A stretch of 38,183 nt of DNA from positions 1 to 38,183 of the forward strand of contig JAFGWZ010000097.1 in NCBI GenBank assembly GCA_016936905.1, written 5' to 3'. Shown piece by piece: positions 17,926 to 26,540 of the stretch. How positions within the stretch are numbered: position 1 is the first letter of the stretch; each line of letters begins with the position of its first letter. Source of the stretch: Deltaproteobacteria bacterium (GTDB lineage: Bacteria; Desulfobacterota; Syntrophia; Syntrophales; UBA6807). The notes beneath the pieces are model-generated. The model searched no databases. It was given only the letters and a program-made list of their open reading frames with translations, and had not been told where the DNA came from. A program made the position numbers and the translations under genes.

Positions 17926-19367
17926 TGTGCCACCTCGTTCGCCGCAACAGTTTCACCGCATGTTTCGAGTATCGCTGCGGTAACCGCTTCCATTCTCATC
18001 CCCCGTGACCCTTTAATAAGAATCCATTCGCCCCCCCGGAGGAAACGGGCGACATGATCGGCAATTTCACCGGGTTCCTCGATGAAGTATATCCGATCTT
18101 CCGCAAAGCCTCTTTGTGCTGCCCCTGCTGCCACCGCCGGTGAAAACCGTCCTCTGAGAACAAGACTGGTAATACCGGTATCGGCGATTACCATTCCTAT
18201 ATCTTCATGAATCTCCTCCGCTTGATCCCCCAATTCAAGCATGTCTCCGAAGATAAGGGTGCTTCCCCCCGTCCCCGCCAGATCGCGGAGTGTTTTAAGA
18301 GCTTCCCTGACCGATGAAGGATTGGCGTTATAGGTGTCGTCAACAAGAAACGCTCCCTTCCGCAATCTGAAAACCTCCATTCGACGACGAACCTGCCTGA
18401 ATGCCGATAACCCTCGGCATATATGTTCATAGTCGACACCGCAGGCGTGGGAACACGCGGCAGCAGCAAGGGCATTATAAATGTTATGTTCACCGAGAAC
18501 GGACATGGTGATCGCTCCCGTTCTCCTACCAACCGTCAGTGTAAAAGCTATTCCTTTTTCTCCTTTCTTCCTGAGCCCCGCCCCCCGGACATCGGCGTCA
18601 GCATTCAGGGAGAATGTCACTGTCTTCCCGTTCCACTGACGGGCAGCCCTCGTCACAGCGGCATCGTCGAGGTTGACCACGGCAGTCCCGCAGGTGTTCA
18701 TGCCGAGGAAGAGCGCTCCCTTTTCCTCCGCCACCCCTTCCAGTGTTTTCAATCCTTCCAAATGAGCGAGGCCGACGTTCGTTATCACCCCCACATCGGG
18801 ACTGGCGATCCGGGTAAGTCGGGTGATTTCACCGGGCCGGTTCGTTCCCATCTCAACAACGGCGGCCTCATGCCCGTCATTCATTTCCAGCAGCGTCAGC
18901 GGAAGGCCGATGAGATTATTAAAATTGCCGCGGTTCTTGATAACGCTTTTTGTCTGTGAAAGAACGGAGGCGATCATCTCTTTGGTCGTTGTTTTCCCGG
19001 CGCTCCCCGTTACGGCGATCACAGGGATGGTGAACCGCATGCGCCACCAGTGCGCGATATCTCCCAAAGCCTTTACCGTGTCGTTCACTGATATCACCGA
19101 CAATTCTCTACCACCGGATACAACATCCCTTTCCCGTCCCGCCTGGATTACGATGGAGGCGGCTCCCTTGTCGACAGCCAAAGGGATAAAATCATGGCCG
19201 TCGAACCGATCGCCTGTAAGAGCAATGAACAGATTGCCGGAAAGCATCGTCCTCGTGTCGGTCGACACTCCCCGACACACCCGGTCGGTTTTGCCCCGCA
19301 CAAGCCGTCCTCCCGTCGCCGTTATAATATCATCGATTGTCAGCGTCGGTTTTCGCTGATCGCTCAT
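17922..19367 (-). CDS. murF: UDP-MurNAc-tripeptide-D-Ala-D-Ala ligase MurF
   Basis: MurF adds the D-Ala-D-Ala dipeptide to complete the UDP-MurNAc-pentapeptide. The 481-residue protein has the N-terminal substrate domain ([21 protein letters not shown]), the ATP loop [12 protein letters not shown] (120-131), the Asn/Arg stretch [27 protein letters not shown] and the C-terminal [11 protein letters not shown] motif that distinguishes MurF. It overlaps murE and mraY by four bases at each end, pointing to tight translational coupling. No ddl for making D-Ala-D-Ala is in the cluster. Confidence 0.96.
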   Translation of the reverse strand: MSDQRKPTLTIDDIITATGGRLVRGKTDRVCRGVSTDTRTMLSGNLFIALTGDRFDGHDFIPLAVDKGAASIVIQAGRERDVVSGGRELSVISVNDTVKALGDIAHWWRMRFTIPVIAVTGSAGKTTTKEMIASVLSQTKSVIKNRGNFNNLIGLPLTLLEMNDGHEAAVVEMGTNRPGEITRLTRIASPDVGVITNVGLAHLEGLKTLEGVAEEKGALFLGMNTCGTAVVNLDDAAVTRAARQWNGKTVTFSLNADADVRGAGLRKKGEKGIAFTLTVGRRTGAITMSVLGEHNIYNALAAAACSHACGVDYEHICRGLSAFRQVRRRMEVFRLRKGAFLVDDTYNANPSSVREALKTLRDLAGTGGSTLIFGDMLELGDQAEEIHEDIGMVIADTGITSLVLRGRFSPAVAAGAAQRGFAEDRIYFIEEPGEIADHVARFLRGGEWILIKGSRGMRMEAVTAAILETCGETVAANEVAQ

Positions 19368-20887
19368 CCCGTCATCTCCAATCGGCGTCTTTCGAGAGCC
19401 TCTCCGGCAACAACCGTATCATCGAAGAATATCTTGGTTTCTCCGATGATCTGATAATTCTCATGTCCCTTCCCCGCGATAAGAACAATGTCTTCGGGGC
19501 CGGCGATCGAAATCGCCGTCAGTATCGCCTCCCGCCGGTCCGGTATTACGGCATAGCCACTGTCGTAGCCCCCGGGTGTAATGCCCTCGAGGGAGACCTT
19601 TCCGACCGAACCGCCTTTGATTCCCGATTCAATCTGAGCAATAATGTCCAGCGGATCCTCCGTTCTCGGGTTATCCGATGTTACAATGGCAAGGTCGCTC
19701 ATATCGGCTGCGACCTTACCCATGAGAGGACGTTTCCCCCTGTCCCTGTCTCCGCCGCAACCGAAAACAGTTATGATCTTGTGTGTCTTAAACCGGACAA
19801 CCGTTTCCAGAACGTTGCGGAGCGCGTTTTCCGTGTGTGCGTAATCGACAAATACCGCCGGTTCGCCGTTTCGGTTCACCTTCTGAAAACGGCCGGGAAT
19901 AGCGCGCAACCTTTTGATCCCCTCCATTACGGCGTCCATTGAAATTCTCATGCTCACCGCCGCGGCCACCGAGGCGAGGATATTATAGAGGTTGAACGTG
20001 CCGACCAGAGGAGACGATACGGAAACTGCCCCTTCCGGCGTTACAATCTCGCCCCGTATCCCCCCAAGCGACAGGTCAAACCGTTGTGCCGATACGGTCC
20101 ATGCCCTGTCGAGCCCGTACGTGACGGGTGATCCACCTGTCTCATCGATGAGCCGCCGTCCCCACGGATCATCTCCATTGATGATCGCTTTTCTTTCATC
20201 GACGAGGATGTCCAGGAAGAATCGCCGTTTCGCACAATAATACTCTTCCATGGTCAGGTGATAATCGAGATGGTCCTGCGAAAGATTGGTGAATATCCCA
20301 AGGTCATACATGCAGTCGGCGACCCGGCCCTGATCGAGGGCATGGGACGACACCTCCATGACACAGTGAGTCACCCCGGCAGCCACCATCCGCCTGAACA
20401 TCCGCTGCAGATCGATTGACTCAGGTGTTGTAATGGAAGATTCATGGACTTCATTTCCGTACCGGGAGGTAATGGTGCCGATTACTCCGACCGATTTTCC
20501 CGCCGCTTCCAAAGTCGATTCCAGCAGATAGCTGATGGTGGTTTTTCCTTTGGTCCCGGTGATCCCGACGAGGCAAAGCTCCGCCGTGGGATTCCCGAAG
20601 AACGCCCGACCGAGTCGTCCCAGCGCCCGGCGGCTGTCGGCTACCTTGACATATGCTATGTCTTCCCTGAAGGGAATCTCGTGCTCGTGAACGATACACG
20701 AGGCGCCCTGCTTGATTGCCATTTCGATATAGCGATGTCCGTCAAACTTATGTCCCGTAATGGCGACAAAAAGGGAATCCTTCCCGCACCGCCTCGAATC
20801 GTAGCAGATATCGGAAACATTACGTTCCACCGATCCGGTGACCGTGGCGCCATCCAGCACCTGTAATAAACCATCCAGTTTCATCAT
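19364..20887 (-). CDS. murE: UDP-MurNAc-L-Ala-D-Glu-meso-DAP ligase MurE
   Basis: MurE adds the third peptide residue. The 507-residue protein has the start-domain motif YDSRRCGKDSLFVAITG, the ATP loop TGTKGKTTISYL (110-121), SSHALDQGR, LSQDHLDYH and DYAHTENALRNVL. The substrate motif at residues 405-408 is DNPR, which in studied MurE enzymes goes with meso-diaminopimelate rather than lysine, so the peptidoglycan is probably of the DAP type. It lies nine bases after ftsI and overlaps murF by four bases. Confidence 0.96.
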   Translation of the reverse strand: MMKLDGLLQVLDGATVTGSVERNVSDICYDSRRCGKDSLFVAITGHKFDGHRYIEMAIKQGASCIVHEHEIPFREDIAYVKVADSRRALGRLGRAFFGNPTAELCLVGITGTKGKTTISYLLESTLEAAGKSVGVIGTITSRYGNEVHESSITTPESIDLQRMFRRMVAAGVTHCVMEVSSHALDQGRVADCMYDLGIFTNLSQDHLDYHLTMEEYYCAKRRFFLDILVDERKAIINGDDPWGRRLIDETGGSPVTYGLDRAWTVSAQRFDLSLGGIRGEIVTPEGAVSVSSPLVGTFNLYNILASVAAAVSMRISMDAVMEGIKRLRAIPGRFQKVNRNGEPAVFVDYAHTENALRNVLETVVRFKTHKIITVFGCGGDRDRGKRPLMGKVAADMSDLAIVTSDNPRTEDPLDIIAQIESGIKGGSVGKVSLEGITPGGYDSGYAVIPDRREAILTAISIAGPEDIVLIAGKGHENYQIIGETKIFFDDTVVAGEALERRRLEMTG

Positions 20888-20896
20888 GAGCCCTCA

Positions 20897-22867
20897 TTAA
20901 TCCGCCTGAAATAACACGGCGCATACTGTCCCATCGGCAGCGTATGTTCCCGGCGCCGGCGTCTGCTGAACAGCCCATCCGCTTCCCTTCAATCGTACAT
21001 CGAGATTTCGTTCCCGGGCGAGCCTCAAAACCTCGCCGATCGTTTTTCCGTTAAAGTCGGGGACAAGGGTGGCTCCGGCCTCGGCTTGTTCAATCGTCGA
21101 TTCTTCGATTGAAACGTTCTGAATTTCAATATGTCGGTCCATATCATAATCATATTCCTGTTCACCCATACCGGTACCGAAGCACCGTATAACCTGCTGA
21201 GCCACTTCTCGAAACACCGGCGCCGCCGCCTGTCCGCCCCATCGTTTTGTCTGCGGTTCGTCCAGAACGACCAGTATGGTCATGCGGGGCTCGTTGGCAG
21301 GGAAAAAGCCCGCAAAGGACGCAGTCACTTTTTCCGTCGAATACTTCCCTTCCGCAAAATCAAATTTCTGCGCCGTTCCCGTCTTTCCCGCTACGGGAAT
21401 ATTTAATATCCGTGCGTTTCGTCCCGTTCCGTCTTCGTCACCGACGACACCGGTCAGGTAGGAGGTAACGATGCGGGCGGTTTCGGCAGACACGGCCCGG
21501 CCCTTTTCCGAAGGAACGAATTCACGAACTACCTGCCCCTTGTCATCAACGATGCCCCGGACAACCTGAGGACACATCAGAATGCCTTCATTGGCGAGGG
21601 CTGAGAGGGCGGTAATCATCTGAATGGCCGTCACCGACACTCCTTGCCCGAAGGCAATGGTCGCGAGGTCGACATCGGTCCACGTCGTCCACGATCTCAT
21701 GAGCCCCGACCCTTCTCCGGGCAGATCGATGCCTGTCTCCCCCGCAAACCCGAATTTCTTTATCCCCCGGGAAAGTCCCTCTTTCCCCAGTCGTTCGGCA
21801 ATCTTGACGGCGCCGATATTGCTCGAATACTTGAGGACGTCGCCAATGACCAGTTCTCCATATTTTTTGCGCTCCGCTTCACGAATCACCGTATCACCCA
21901 CGGCATACTGGCCGTTTTCACAATTAAAAAGGTCGGCGGCGGTGACGGCCCCTTCATCGAGAGCCGCTGCGATAACGAAAGGCTTGAATATCGAACCGGG
22001 ATCGAAACAATCTCTGATGGCCCAGTTTTTCCTGACGTCTCCTGAATACTGATAAAAAACCGTGGGGTTGAAATCCGGTTCGCAGGCCATCGCCAGAATT
22101 TCTCCCGTCCGGGGATCCATGACGATGGCGGTAGCCCGGCGGGCACCCGTCTCGTTGACAGCGCGTTTCAGTTGCTGCTCAACGACGTGTTGGATTCTGC
22201 TGTCGATCGTTAAAATAAGATTATAATTCTTCTCAGCATCCTCCCGGCCATCCCGGGGATCGAGATAAAATTGATTGCCCCGGGCATCTCTTCCCCATGA
22301 GATCTTCTGGGCGACCCGCTTCAGGTACCTTTCATACTTGAACTCCAAACCGGCAAGCCCGTTCGCGTCCATCCCGACGAAGCCGAGGACATGGCCGGCC
22401 AGGTTTTTGTTTGGATAAAACCTTTTCGGCTCTTCAATTAACTGAATGCCGGAAATTTTCTGTGCTCGAATCCGCCTCGACTGTTCCGGTGATATCTTTC
22501 GCGCAACCCAGCAAAAGTTTCTGTTCTTTTTAAATTTTGCCAGGAGCGATACTTTGTTTATCTTCAGGATCTTTGACAGCTTCGCCGCCGTTTCATCGAG
22601 ATTGTTAATCATGGAAGGATTGACTCCCACCGAATCGACGAGAACACTCGCCGCAAGAACCCTGCCGTTGCGATCGAATATGGTTCCCCGCTCGGTGTGC
22701 AGTTCCATGACGCCCCTGTGCTGTCGCTCCGCCCGCGCCTTCAGGGCCTCACCGGAAAGAATCTGCAGCTGGTAAGCCCTTGACACGAGAGCGACAAACA
22801 GCACGACAACGAAAACGATCGCCGTCGTTATCCTGCCCCGCAGATATTTGTTCGATTCTTTCGTCAT
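20897..22867 (-). CDS. ftsI: Septal transpeptidase FtsI (PBP3) with C-terminal PASTA domain
   Basis: FtsI is the class B penicillin-binding protein that cross-links septal peptidoglycan. The 656-residue protein has a transmembrane helix at about 13-31, a PBP dimer domain (about 50-215) and a transpeptidase domain. The active-site motifs are SIFK (Ser292, Lys295), SSN (348-350) and KTG (495-497). Residues about 597-654 form one PASTA domain (VPDFNGKTIGEVLRLA), lacking in E. coli FtsI but found in deltaproteobacterial and Gram-positive relatives such as SpoVD. The ATG overlaps the ftsL stop by four bases. Confidence 0.96.
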   Translation of the reverse strand: MTKESNKYLRGRITTAIVFVVVLFVALVSRAYQLQILSGEALKARAERQHRGVMELHTERGTIFDRNGRVLAASVLVDSVGVNPSMINNLDETAAKLSKILKINKVSLLAKFKKNRNFCWVARKISPEQSRRIRAQKISGIQLIEEPKRFYPNKNLAGHVLGFVGMDANGLAGLEFKYERYLKRVAQKISWGRDARGNQFYLDPRDGREDAEKNYNLILTIDSRIQHVVEQQLKRAVNETGARRATAIVMDPRTGEILAMACEPDFNPTVFYQYSGDVRKNWAIRDCFDPGSIFKPFVIAAALDEGAVTAADLFNCENGQYAVGDTVIREAERKKYGELVIGDVLKYSSNIGAVKIAERLGKEGLSRGIKKFGFAGETGIDLPGEGSGLMRSWTTWTDVDLATIAFGQGVSVTAIQMITALSALANEGILMCPQVVRGIVDDKGQVVREFVPSEKGRAVSAETARIVTSYLTGVVGDEDGTGRNARILNIPVAGKTGTAQKFDFAEGKYSTEKVTASFAGFFPANEPRMTILVVLDEPQTKRWGGQAAAPVFREVAQQVIRCFGTGMGEQEYDYDMDRHIEIQNVSIEESTIEQAEAGATLVPDFNGKTIGEVLRLARERNLDVRLKGSGWAVQQTPAPGTYAADGTVCAVLFQAD

Positions 22868-23175
22868 CGTAAAACAACCACCTGGTCTCTTTCCGGATAG
22901 TCCATGTTCAATTTTTCCCGGGCGTATTCTTCGACCCGGGACGGCGACGTCAATCGCTCGATTTCGACCTTCAGCTTGCCGTTTTCCTCCAGCAGCTTTT
23001 CCCGCACCTTGATCGCCCGGGCCATCTCATAGTTCACTTCAGTAATCTGAACGTGGCACCAGACATAAACGAGGACCAGAACCATGACAACCAGGGAGGC
23101 GTATACAAGCGATGAATACTTCGTCCCCCTGCCCCCTTTCACCTTTTTCACCGTATTGACATTCATCTTTGCCAC
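22864..23175 (-). CDS. ftsL: Cell division protein FtsL
   Basis: FtsL is a small bitopic protein that, with FtsB and FtsQ, activates FtsWI. From the GTG at 23175 it has 103 residues: a basic cytoplasmic start (about 1-20), one transmembrane helix (about 22-40, SLVYASLVVMVLVLVYVW) and a periplasmic coiled coil (YEMARAIKVREKLLEENGKLKVEIERL) ending in the typical REKLNMDYPERDQVVVL. I chose the GTG because it follows the rsmH stop by one base with GAAAGG about seven bases before it; an ATG three codons further is possible. The frame runs back into rsmH, but that part is not FtsL-like. Confidence 0.9.
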   Translation of the reverse strand: MAKMNVNTVKKVKGGRGTKYSSLVYASLVVMVLVLVYVWCHVQITEVNYEMARAIKVREKLLEENGKLKVEIERLTSPSRVEEYAREKLNMDYPERDQVVVLR

Positions 23176-23176
23176 G

Positions 23177-24115
23177 CTACACCCTTTCGGCGGTCCGCAA
23201 TCGGGCGCTTCTCGATCGCGGGTTTGAAGTGATTTCATCGTCACTCGGCTTAACGGCCCTCTTTGTTATCACGACCACCTTCTGTTTCTCGCCGCACACA
23301 CAGTGAGGAAACTCCGGCGGGCACACACACCCTTTCTCCCAGGCGCGAAAGGCCTGTTTCACCATCCGGTCTTCGAGGGAATGAAATGATATAATAGAAA
23401 ATCGACCGCCGACGGCGAGGAGATCGACACCGGTATCAAGGACCCGTCGAAGGTTCGACATCTCGTCATTGACGGCAATCCTGAGCGCCTGAAATGTCTT
23501 CGTGGCTGGATGGATTCGTTCATGTCTTCGTCTTCCTTTCACCGCACCGGCGACCACGGCGGCAAGCTCTCCCGTGGTCATAATCGGGGCTGTCCTCCGT
23601 CGCGCGGCGATGGCCCGTGCGATTTTCTTTGCCCTGAAGTCTTCTCCATACTCCCGGATAACTCTCTCAAGCTCGCCTTCCGACAGTTCATTCACCAGGT
23701 CGGCGGCGCGAATCGAACCGTTTTGATCCATCCGCATATCAAGCGGTGCGTCGCTGGAAAAGCTGAAGCCCCTATCCGCCGTGTTCAGCTGATGTGACGA
23801 TACGCCGAGATCAAGGATAATCCCATCAGCCCTTGATATGTTCAGGCCTTTAAGGATTGACGCCATATCGGCGAAGCTTCCTTTCATCAACGTTACTCTG
23901 TCGCCAAAATCTTTCAGACGTTCCCGGGACGCCTGAATGGCAACATCGTCCTTGTCAATTCCCACCAGAATCCCGTCTGGGAAGGTCTCTCGAAGAATAC
24001 CCTCGGCATGGCCGCCGCCTCCCACCGTTCCATCCACATAAATTCCACCCGGTTTACAGGCAAGGGAGCGAAGAACTTCCTTCACCAACACCGGCATGTG
24101 GAAGGTTGTCTCCAT
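23177..24115 (-). CDS. rsmH: 16S rRNA m4C1402 methyltransferase RsmH (MraW)
   Basis: RsmH methylates N4 of C1402 in 16S rRNA using S-adenosylmethionine. The 312-residue protein begins HMPVLVKEVL, has the SAM loop VDGTVGGGGHAEGIL, LGVSSHQLNTADRGFSF, DMRMD, the region HPATKTFQALRIAVN and the closing NPRSRSARLRTAERV, all diagnostic. The ATG has GGGGAG just upstream. A 110-base spacer with no gene separates it from mraZ. Confidence 0.97.
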   Translation of the reverse strand: METTFHMPVLVKEVLRSLACKPGGIYVDGTVGGGGHAEGILRETFPDGILVGIDKDDVAIQASRERLKDFGDRVTLMKGSFADMASILKGLNISRADGIILDLGVSSHQLNTADRGFSFSSDAPLDMRMDQNGSIRAADLVNELSEGELERVIREYGEDFRAKKIARAIAARRRTAPIMTTGELAAVVAGAVKGRRRHERIHPATKTFQALRIAVNDEMSNLRRVLDTGVDLLAVGGRFSIISFHSLEDRMVKQAFRAWEKGCVCPPEFPHCVCGEKQKVVVITKRAVKPSDDEITSNPRSRSARLRTAERV

Positions 24116-24225
24116 ACTGCTCCCCTTTCATTTCCAGGTAGAGAAAGTTCACCCCCAACGGCTCAACGGTTAAAGTTGAATCGGCAGTGCCATCGGCGTA
24201 AAAATGCGGACGTTGTGAATGAACG

Positions 24226-24672
24226 CTAAATACCAAGATCAGCCATGTAGTCGCTGTACAGTTCAACGTCCTGGCTGGACCGTACCAACTCTTCCTCAAA
24301 CCGCTCCCGATTCCATATTTCTATGCTTCTACCCATCCCCGCCAAAACGATATCTTTTTCAAGTTTTCCGTATTCCCTCAGAGCGGGTGGAATAAGAACT
24401 CTTTTTTGCGAGTCAAAGGTGCAGTCTACCGCCCCTGACATGAAAAGGCGTTGAAAGGCCCGTACTTCTTTACGAATGATAGATTGCTGAAAAATCTTTT
24501 CTTCGATGACGGCCCATTCGGCATAGGGGAACACAAGCAGATAGCCATCCCAGTTTGTTATGACCATCCGGTTGTCATACTTCTCCGTAAAGATCTCACG
24601 GAGCTTGGCGGGAAATATTATTCTGCCTTTCCCATCGATCGTATGATAATATCTGCCTCGAAATACTGACAA
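24226..24672 (-). CDS. mraZ: Transcriptional regulator MraZ
   Basis: MraZ is a DNA-binding protein with two SpoVT/AbrB-like domains that represses its own dcw promoter and can affect rRNA methyltransferase expression. Both domains are visible: RGRYYHTIDGKGRIIFPAKL near the start and CTFDSQKRVLIPPALREYG in the second half. I chose the TTG at 24672, giving a 148-residue protein starting (M)SVFRGRYYH, because MraZ normally starts two or three residues before this motif and GGAGGG lies about eight bases upstream. The other in-frame TTG at 24690 falls inside the operator repeats. There is no suitable ATG. It is the first gene of the dcw cluster. Confidence 0.92.
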   Translation of the reverse strand: MSVFRGRYYHTIDGKGRIIFPAKLREIFTEKYDNRMVITNWDGYLLVFPYAEWAVIEEKIFQQSIIRKEVRAFQRLFMSGAVDCTFDSQKRVLIPPALREYGKLEKDIVLAGMGRSIEIWNRERFEEELVRSSQDVELYSDYMADLGI

Positions 24673-24683
24673 AGGATGTTCCC

Positions 24684-24708
24684 TCCACAATCATCCACTT
24701 TTCTCCAC
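24684..24708 (-). promoter_or_regulatory. MraZ-type operator: three GTGGA boxes at 10-bp period
   Basis: On the minus strand the sequence GTGGA occurs at 24708-24704, 24698-24694 and 24688-24684, spaced exactly ten bases apart. The last box continues into GGG and forms the mraZ ribosome binding site. The array lies between the promoter and the mraZ start. In studied bacteria MraZ binds three or four short G-rich boxes repeated every ten bases (TGGGN type in E. coli), so this fits an autoregulatory operator with a changed box sequence. Binding has not been shown here. Confidence 0.8.
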
Positions 24709-24717
24709 CATGGGTTG

Positions 24718-24746
24718 ACTATAAAGAGACGCCCATCCTTTGTCAA
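24718..24746 (-). promoter_or_regulatory. Sigma-70 promoter of the dcw operon
   Basis: On the minus strand TTGACA (24746-24741) is followed by 17 bases and TATAGT (24723-24718). This is a near-consensus promoter with ideal spacing, 46 bases before the mraZ start and immediately upstream of the GTGGA operator boxes. Confidence 0.88.
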
Positions 24747-24757
24747 GTAAAAAAGTG

Positions 24758-25789
24758 CTATCTTTTTCTTTTAATCTGATACTTTATGACGGCTTTGATG
24801 TGATCATCAAGGTGGGATGAAAAATAGTGAGAACCGTTGTTCTTGGAAACAAAATAGAGGCTGTCAACCGGCGCGGGATTCAAGGCCGCCCGGATGGAAT
24901 CCAGACCGGGATTACATATCGGTCCCGGGGGCAATCCCTTGATCCGGTATGTATTATAGGGTGTCCGCTTTCTCAGGTCCTCCTTGGTCAGATTTCCGTC
25001 AAAGCTTTTTAATCCGTAAATGACCGTCGGATCGCTCTGCAGTCGCATACCCTTCTTCAATCTGTTGTGAAACACCGCGGCGATAAAGGGTTTTTCTTCC
25101 GGTGGCCCCCCTTCTTTTTCTATTATCGAAGCGAGGGTGACGATTTCGTTGAGACTGAACCCAAGCTGACGGCCATGATCAATCATGTCGGGCCTGACCG
25201 CCGCGCGAAATCGACGAACCATAAATTTCAGAATCGCCCTCTCATCCATTGACTTGGTTAACACATAGGTATCGGGAAAGAGATACCCCTCAATGGACGG
25301 CCCGTGGATCGAGAGTGACGTAAGAAATGTTTCATCCTCCGCAAGCTGGAGAAATCGATCCTTATCGACAAGCCTCCAGTCTGCGAGCCGAGCGGCAATC
25401 TTCCGCACCGTAAATCCCTCGGGAATGGGCATACGGTACCCCTTGACTCTGCCCTGCACCATTTTGGAGAGGATATCACGGGGCGACATGGAGCCGGTAA
25501 ATTCGTATTCTCCCGCCCGTATCTCCGTCGGCGCCGATTCCATAAACGCGAGCATATAAAACATCGTTCGGTTAGTGACGAACCCGGACTGCTCCAGAAT
25601 GTCGGTAACGGCAGAAAAATCGGCCCCGCGGGGAATTTCCACGGTTGCCGTCCTGTCATCCTCATTTCCCGTCACCGGGGCATGACTGTAGGCGTGGAAA
25701 TTCAGAAAAATGACGATGAACACCGCGATCATGAGGCTCGCGATAAAGAGCGCCGGGACGATAAACCTTTTTCTCATCGTGATGTCCAT
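24758..25789 (-). CDS. mltG: Endolytic murein transglycosylase MltG (YceG)
   Basis: MltG is an inner-membrane enzyme that cleaves new glycan strands and probably ends their growth. The 343-residue protein has a transmembrane helix (about 9-30), a LysM-like region with IPRGADFSAVTDILEQSGFV and IPEGFTVRKIAARL, and the catalytic YceG domain. The expected catalytic Glu lies in TLASIIEKEGGPPEEKPFIA, followed by VFHNRLKKGMRLQSDPTVIYG and the closing INNP-like TYRIKGLPPGPICNPG. The ATG overlaps the ruvX stop (TAATG). It is directly upstream of the dcw promoter, on the same strand. Confidence 0.95.
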   Translation of the reverse strand: MDITMRKRFIVPALFIASLMIAVFIVIFLNFHAYSHAPVTGNEDDRTATVEIPRGADFSAVTDILEQSGFVTNRTMFYMLAFMESAPTEIRAGEYEFTGSMSPRDILSKMVQGRVKGYRMPIPEGFTVRKIAARLADWRLVDKDRFLQLAEDETFLTSLSIHGPSIEGYLFPDTYVLTKSMDERAILKFMVRRFRAAVRPDMIDHGRQLGFSLNEIVTLASIIEKEGGPPEEKPFIAAVFHNRLKKGMRLQSDPTVIYGLKSFDGNLTKEDLRKRTPYNTYRIKGLPPGPICNPGLDSIRAALNPAPVDSLYFVSKNNGSHYFSSHLDDHIKAVIKYQIKRKR

Positions 25790-26217
25790 TATTCCCCGTT
25801 CTTCACACTCCCCCGGTAATCCAGGTATCCCTGAAGGATAATGACAGCGGCAAGCTTATCGACCACCTGTTTCCTTTTTTTCCTGCTCATATTCGCTTCG
25901 ATCAGGATTCTCTCCGCTTCCTTCGTCGACAGGCTTTCATCCCATGTGGAGACAGAGAGGGAAAACCGTGACTGGAGGGTCCGGACAAAGCGATTGACCT
26001 TTTCACACTGTACACCTTCCGTTCCGTCGAGCATCACGGGATACCCGACGACGATTTCCTCGATATGATATTCATCGATATATGCGCCTATCGCATCGAG
26101 ATCACTCTTCATGTCCTTCCGCACAATAGTGGCAAGGCCCTGGGCCGTCAGCCCCAGCTCATCGCAGACGGCAACGCCGATTCTCCTGTCTCCATAATCT
26201 ATGCAGAGTATTCTCAT
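25789..26217 (-). CDS. ruvX: Putative pre-16S rRNA nuclease / Holliday junction resolvase-like RuvX (YqgF)
   Basis: The 142-residue protein has the RNase H-fold motifs of the YqgF/RuvX family: LCIDYGDRRIGVAVCDELG at the start with the first catalytic Asp, IVVGYPVMLDGTEG, the central WDESLSTKEAERIL with the Asp-Glu pair, and DKLAAVIILQGYLD near the end with the last Asp. In E. coli, YqgF is essential and takes part in 16S rRNA 5' end processing; a Holliday junction resolvase role has also been proposed. It is cotranscribed with mltG, overlapping by one base. Confidence 0.94.
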   Translation of the reverse strand: MRILCIDYGDRRIGVAVCDELGLTAQGLATIVRKDMKSDLDAIGAYIDEYHIEEIVVGYPVMLDGTEGVQCEKVNRFVRTLQSRFSLSVSTWDESLSTKEAERILIEANMSRKKRKQVVDKLAAVIILQGYLDYRGSVKNGE

Positions 26218-26540
26218 AACGTCATCTCTTTAAAAGTTGTAGAGTTACCACAACAATTTCCCCTTAATCAATAAATTTATCATCCCGTGGTCCGCCCGCT
26301 CCTCCCGGGATGAAGTCGCAAAAGGAAACATACCACATCCTCTTTCATTTGGTATTGTATAAACGAACATATTCTGTTATTTTCCCCGGGTAATGTTGAG
26401 GCCACCATTATCACACACATCGCCAGGCGGCCGCCATAATGTCGGACAAGCATGACGAACGGACAGGGCCGATTTTTCCGACGGTGGTCACCATCTCCCC
26501 GTGATGAGATGAACCAGCGCCATCACAGAGGAACGTGTTC
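26218..26540. other. Divergent intergenic region, ruvX / selB
   Basis: I see no gene in this 323-base stretch; in particular no selenocysteine tRNA. It must contain promoters for ruvX (minus) and selB (plus), but I found no clear -35/-10 pair. An inverted repeat, TCATCCCG (26280-26287) with CGGGATGA (26306-26313), has an 18-base loop and no T-run on either strand, so it is more likely an operator or RNA hairpin than a terminator. An imperfect palindrome, GTTGT...ACAAC, lies near 26237-26255, close to the ruvX start. Confidence 0.5.

Noticed and set aside
7558-24672. Missing or broken gene in the dcw cluster
   Set aside because: All expected genes except ddl are present, full length and in order; ddl is often located elsewhere.
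24673-24690. MraZ start at TTG 24690
   Set aside because: It overlaps the GTGGA boxes and the ribosome binding site and lengthens the protein beyond the family norm.
26280-26313. Terminator at the TCATCCCG/CGGGATGA inverted repeat
   Set aside because: There is no T-run on either strand and no gene ends nearby.
26218-26540. Selenocysteine tRNA gene next to selB
   Set aside because: I looked for a tRNA-like fold with a long extra arm in the gap and found no acceptor or T-arm signature.
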